A stretch of DNA of 17,099 nt from JTS-RE9 sp964649195 (lineage in GTDB: Bacteria > Planctomycetota > Phycisphaerae > Phycisphaerales > Phycisphaeraceae): positions 1 through 17,099 of the forward strand of contig CAZYPK010000119.1 of NCBI GenBank assembly GCA_964649195.1. Direction: 5' to 3'. The notes under the pieces are model-generated. The model had not been told where the DNA came from and searched no databases. It saw nothing but the letters and a program-made list of their open reading frames with translations. The stretch's first letter is position 1; every line of letters starts with the position of its first letter. Shown in pieces: positions 14,613 through 17,099 of the stretch. Made by a program: the position numbers and the translations under genes.

Positions 14613-14709
14613 TAATTAGACCACCGAATCGCCGATAGTCAATGATTAAACGGTTCAATGTATTATTGATTTGGGTCATGGCGTTCCACTCCATCGGAAA
14701 AGGTGAAAC
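14613..14709 (+). promoter_or_regulatory. AT-rich upstream region of the XylR-like gene
   Basis: A markedly AT-rich 60 bp with a -10-like TATTAT (14661-14666) and no clear -35 box. TCAATG occurs at 14639 and 14655 (16-bp period), with an inverted ATTGA at 14665. AraC-type regulators commonly bind direct repeats, so these are candidate autoregulatory sites. The ribosome site GGAAAAGGTG precedes ATG 14710. Confidence 0.35.
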
Positions 14710-15936
14710 ATGGGCAACGGCCGAAAACGCACCCGTCCCCTTCGCAAGCGGCCCCGGGTGGCGCTGATCGTGGAGACCTCGCTCAGCTACGGCCGGCGCG
14801 TGCTCAGCGGAATCGCCCAATATGTCAGCGAAAACGGGCCTTGGTCGATCTACGTCGAGCAGCGCTCGGTTTACGACCCCGCCCCGGACTGGCTGCGCGG
14901 ATGGCGCGGCGACGGCATCATCTCCCGGGCCGCCTACCCGCAACTGGCCAAACTCGTCGTCGATACCCGCATTCCCACCGTGGACTTAAATGAGCAGGTC
15001 ATCGGACTGGGTTTGCCCCTGATCTACAACGATCACCCGGCCATCGGCCGCATGGCGGCGCACCACCTGATCGAACGCGGCTTCACCCACTACGGGTTCT
15101 GCGGCTACCCCGACATTTCCTGGTCCGATGGCCGCTGCGCAGGCTTCGCCAGGACGGTCGAACAGGCGGGCTTCACGCTCAATGTCTATCAGTCGCCCGA
15201 ACCGTTCAGCCGCGGGTATCAGCCCGTCTCCTGGGACAAGGAGCAGGTGCATCTGGCGGCCTGGATCGCCGCGCTGCCCAAGCCGGCGGGCCTGCTGGCG
15301 TGCAACGACTTCCGGGCGATCCAGGTGCTCGACGCCTGCCGCGAGGCCGGCGCCGCGGTGCCCGAACAGGTCGCGGTGATCGGCGTGGACAACGAGGTGG
15401 TCGCCTGCGAACTGGCCAGCCCGCCGCTGACGAGCGTGGTGCCCGATGCCTTCCGCATCGGGTACGAGGCCGCATCGCTGCTGGACCAGCTCATGCAGGG
15501 CCGCAAGCCGCGCATCAGCGAGGTCTATATCCAGCCCACCGGCGTGGTGGCCCGGCAATCGACGGACATCACCTGCATCCCCGATGCGGAGGTGGCCCAG
15601 GCGATGCGCTTCATCCGCGACCACGCCTGCGACGGCATCAACGTGGCCGACGTGCTCGACCATGTGCCCACCTCGCGCAGCACGCTTCAGCGGAAGTTCA
15701 GGAAATGGGTCCGCCGGTCGCTGCACGAGGAAATCATGCAGGTGCGCCTTCGCCGGGTGCGGGAGTTGCTGGAGCGGTCCGACATGAAGCTGGCCGACAT
15801 CGCCCGGCGCGCGGGGTTCGACTACGTGGAACACATGGCGACGGCGTTCCGCGTGGCGATGCGCATGACCCCGGGCCAGTACCGCAACACCCATCGCCGC
15901 CCGGGCCCCGCCACGGAAGGGGATGAGTTTCTATAG
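14710..15936 (+). CDS. XylR-like transcriptional regulator (LacI-type sensor + AraC HTH)
   Basis: A 408-residue regulator. Residues about 15-285 form a periplasmic-binding-protein-like sensor as in LacI/XylR (RVALIVETSLSYGRRVLSGI near the N-terminus, LLACNDFRAIQVLDAC about 195-210, VAVIGVDNEVVACE about 221-234). Residues about 294-395 are an AraC-type double HTH: helix-turn-helix 1 about 311-332 (RSTLQRKF) and 2 about 360-381, ending in the typical MTPGQYR. Family members sense sugars and activate catabolic or surface genes; the ligand is unknown here. It diverges from the PEP-CTERM gene, with about 290 bp between them, and probably controls it. The last few residues (about 396-408) are a non-conserved tail. 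Called by family, not as xylR itself. Confidence 0.93.
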   Translation: MGNGRKRTRPLRKRPRVALIVETSLSYGRRVLSGIAQYVSENGPWSIYVEQRSVYDPAPDWLRGWRGDGIISRAAYPQLAKLVVDTRIPTVDLNEQVIGLGLPLIYNDHPAIGRMAAHHLIERGFTHYGFCGYPDISWSDGRCAGFARTVEQAGFTLNVYQSPEPFSRGYQPVSWDKEQVHLAAWIAALPKPAGLLACNDFRAIQVLDACREAGAAVPEQVAVIGVDNEVVACELASPPLTSVVPDAFRIGYEAASLLDQLMQGRKPRISEVYIQPTGVVARQSTDITCIPDAEVAQAMRFIRDHACDGINVADVLDHVPTSRSTLQRKFRKWVRRSLHEEIMQVRLRRVRELLERSDMKLADIARRAGFDYVEHMATAFRVAMRMTPGQYRNTHRRPGPATEGDEFL

Positions 15937-15954
15937 TGTCTTCACCAATCACCA

Positions 15955-15983
15955 TTGCCTGACGGATGGCGGCGTCCTAAACT
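15955..15983 (+). promoter_or_regulatory. Promoter of the antitoxin-PIN cassette, probably leaderless
   Basis: A -35 TTGCCT (15955-15960), a 17-bp spacer and a -10 TAAACT (15978-15983). The -10 box ends 6 nt before ATG 15990 and no SD is present. Transcription would start at about the start codon, as proposed for the cassette at 4802. Confidence 0.55.
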
Positions 15984-15989
15984 TTGGTC

Positions 15990-16211
15990 ATGGTCTATCA
16001 CGGTCACATCAAGGACGGGCGCGTGGTGCTCGATGAACCGGCGGTCCTGCCTGAAGGGGCGGCGGTGAGCGTGGAGGTGGCGCCATCGAAGGCCGCATCC
16101 ACACTCGGCCAGCGCCTGATGAAACTGTCAGGCATTGCATCCGGGTACCCTGAAGACGGGTCGGTGAATCATGATCATTACATCACCGGCGCCCCCAAAC
16201 GGACGGAATAA
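15990..16211 (+). CDS. AF2212-like (VapB-type) antitoxin
   Basis: A 73-residue antitoxin. The N-terminal YHGHIKDGRVVLDEPAVLPE and the C-terminal DGSVNHDHYI are the two signatures of the AF2212/PG0164-type small antitoxins found with PIN toxins. The first half is a small beta-fold that probably binds DNA or dimerises, and the tail would block the toxin. ATG 15990 is chosen; a TTG two codons upstream is possible. Its stop codon is directly followed by the ATG of the PIN gene, so the two are translationally coupled. The promoter sits just upstream with no leader, typical of a compact autoregulated cassette. Confidence 0.88.
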   Translation: MVYHGHIKDGRVVLDEPAVLPEGAAVSVEVAPSKAASTLGQRLMKLSGIASGYPEDGSVNHDHYITGAPKRTE

Positions 16212-16631
16212 ATGAACGCCATCGTCTTCGCCGACACTTCTTACTATGTCGCATTGGTCAACCCTCGCGATCGACATCATGCGGTTGCAGACCGCTTCAC
16301 CCGCGCATTCGACGGCCGAATCGTCACCACCTCGTTGATCCTGGCGGAACTGGGGAGTTTCTTTGCCGCAGGCAATGGGCGGCTCATCTTCAGGGAATTG
16401 CACGACAGGATCCGATTCGATGAATCAGTCGAGATGATCGTGCCTGATGATGAGCAGATCGACCGGGCGGTGCGTCTTTTCACCGATCGCATGGACAAGG
16501 ACTGGTCCCTGACGGATTGTGTCAGTTTCGATCTGATGACGCGGCTGGAAATCCGCACCGCCCTGGCCACCGATCATCACTTCAGACAGGCCGGGTTCGA
16601 GACACCGCTGTTGGATGAGGCGCGCGAATGA
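16212..16631 (+). CDS. vapC: PIN-domain ribonuclease toxin (VapC-type)
   Basis: A 139-residue PIN-fold protein. The acidic metal-binding residues are D8 (FADTSYYVAL), E46 (ILAELGSF), D102 (LTDCVSF) and D121 (ATDHHF), all in the expected order and spacing. By family knowledge VapC toxins cut RNA, often tRNA or rRNA, using Mg ions, and are held inactive by the paired antitoxin. The start immediately follows the antitoxin stop. No frameshift or missing residue is seen, so the pair looks intact. Called as VapC-type by fold; the target RNA cannot be predicted. Confidence 0.92.
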   Translation: MNAIVFADTSYYVALVNPRDRHHAVADRFTRAFDGRIVTTSLILAELGSFFAAGNGRLIFRELHDRIRFDESVEMIVPDDEQIDRAVRLFTDRMDKDWSLTDCVSFDLMTRLEIRTALATDHHFRQAGFETPLLDEARE

Positions 16632-16728
16632 GCGTGGGGTTTCCTTTCCGCATTCGATGAATCGATCGAACGCCACAGGATAAAAGCATATGGGAGGGCG
16701 AGGCTCCCGCCGAGCCGATTCTCCCGCT

Positions 16729-16910
16729 GGGAGGGCGAGGCTCCCGCCGAGCCGTTCGTTTGCGAAGGCCCCGCTTTGGGGGCCGGAGCAAACGAAAATC
16801 GCGCGGCAGGCGAACGATCAGGCACGATCATCAGCCGCGCGAATATTCGTTCGCTTCAGCCCGCGGACGGGCTTCACAAACGAACGGCTCGGCGGGAGCC
16901 TCGCCCTCCC
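16729..16910. repeat. Nested inverted-repeat block with about 34-bp ends
   Basis: The left end GGGAGGGCGAGGCTCCCGCC (16729 to about 16762) and the right end (16877-16910, ending GGCGGGAGCCTCGCCCTCCC) are inverted copies. A further end-like unit sits just left, at 16692-16717. Inside are GGCCCC/GGGGGCC, a long stem (16788-16807 with 16834-16854) and GCCCG/CGGGC, giving three hairpins in a row. Confidence 0.8.
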
Positions 16911-17099
16911 GGCGGAACGGCTCGGCGGGAACGAAGGCCCCGCTTTGGGGGCCGGAGCAAACGAAACTCGCGCGGCAGGCGAACGATCAGGCACGATCAT
17001 CAGCCGCGCGAGTTTCGTTCGCTTCAGCCCGCGGACGGGCTTCACAAACGAACGGCTCGGCGGGAGCCTCGCCCTCCCGGCGGAACGGCTCGGCGGGAA
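16764..17099. repeat. Tandem repeat, period about 169 bp, two copies, open at right
   Basis: Copy 1 starts at 16764 and copy 2 at 16933, both beginning GAAGGCCCCGCTTTGGGG. They are nearly identical except for a few bases within the central stem and a 1-bp indel. Copy 2 forms a stem of 19 of 20 pairs (16957-16976 with 17003-17022). The array may continue beyond the window. Confidence 0.8.

Larger units (their letters stand above)
16632..17099. other. Gene-free region of structured repeats
   Basis: After the PIN gene the sequence carries GGGAGGGCGAGGCTCCCGCC units (16692 and 16729), an inverted-end hairpin block and a second near-copy that runs to the edge. All reading frames here simply read the repeats; no gene is supportable. 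Detailed entries follow. Confidence 0.75.

Noticed and set aside
15984..15989. TTG start for the antitoxin
   Set aside because: ATG 15990 gives the usual N-terminus of the family and sits 6 nt after the -10 box.
16577..17045. Small frames in the terminal repeats
   Set aside because: They translate the repeats, with recurring peptides such as GSAGASPS, and have no ribosome site.
16692..17099. CRISPR array
   Set aside because: Units are about 169 bp and palindromic, with no regular short spacers and no cas genes in the window.

Overview
The window is GC-rich bacterial DNA that looks like a planctomycete, probably of the Phycisphaerae. The support is a combination of features: a PEP-CTERM surface protein, a prepilin-type pseudopilin-like protein ending in an HLDG motif, a XylR-like regulator (LacI-type sensor plus AraC HTH), a FG-GAP/VCBS secreted protein, and gaps packed with hairpin-forming repeats. 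The class assignment is an inference from gene content; there is no rRNA or phylogenetic marker beyond LexA and one tRNA.

Layout. 1-265: hairpin repeats. 266-2155, minus strand: an unrecognised Ala/Pro-rich protein whose frame runs about 200 nt into lexA, then lexA, then a small membrane protein with two Cys pairs. 2156-2663: non-coding, with two repeat families, one apparently nested in the other. 2664-3266, minus: a conserved-looking helical protein of unknown role. 3382-3564: tRNA-Ile(GAU) with a visible promoter and intrinsic terminator. 3887-4750, plus: Cof-type HAD phosphatase. 4802-5733, plus: a two-gene cassette with a Panacea/DUF4065-like protein followed by a small unknown protein, probably a toxin-antitoxin (TA) module. 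5960-7159, plus: secreted FG-GAP/VCBS protein. 7379-12079, minus: a 1566-residue secreted protein with TPR-like helices, a coiled coil, two parallel beta-helix stretches and a Gln-rich tail. 12286-13011, minus: pseudopilin-like protein. 13102-14418, minus: PEP-CTERM protein with a duplicated carbohydrate-binding-like domain. 14710-15936, plus: XylR-like regulator, divergent from the preceding three genes. 15990-16631, plus: antitoxin plus VapC-type PIN toxin. 16632-17099: structured tandem repeats running off the edge.

How the genes may work together. The XylR-like regulator diverges from PEP-CTERM, pseudopilin-like and giant TPR/beta-helix genes. This suggests a regulated cell-surface set that senses or binds a carbohydrate. 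No transporter or glycoside hydrolase is in the window, so substrate and role are open. The two TA-like cassettes share an unusual layout in which a -10 box lies 6-7 nt before the ATG with no Shine-Dalgarno (SD) sequence, suggesting leaderless mRNAs. A third gene (2664-3266) may share it.

The most distinctive non-coding signal is a family of roughly 115-135 bp MITE-like elements (near 5809-5936, 12100-12235 and 14492-14609, with interrupted or partial copies at 2438-2660 and 3732-3840). They have inverted ends close to AGCCCGTTGAAGAGGTC and a shared central hairpin core. Other gaps hold different palindromic families. Nearly every intergenic space in the window is occupied by such elements.
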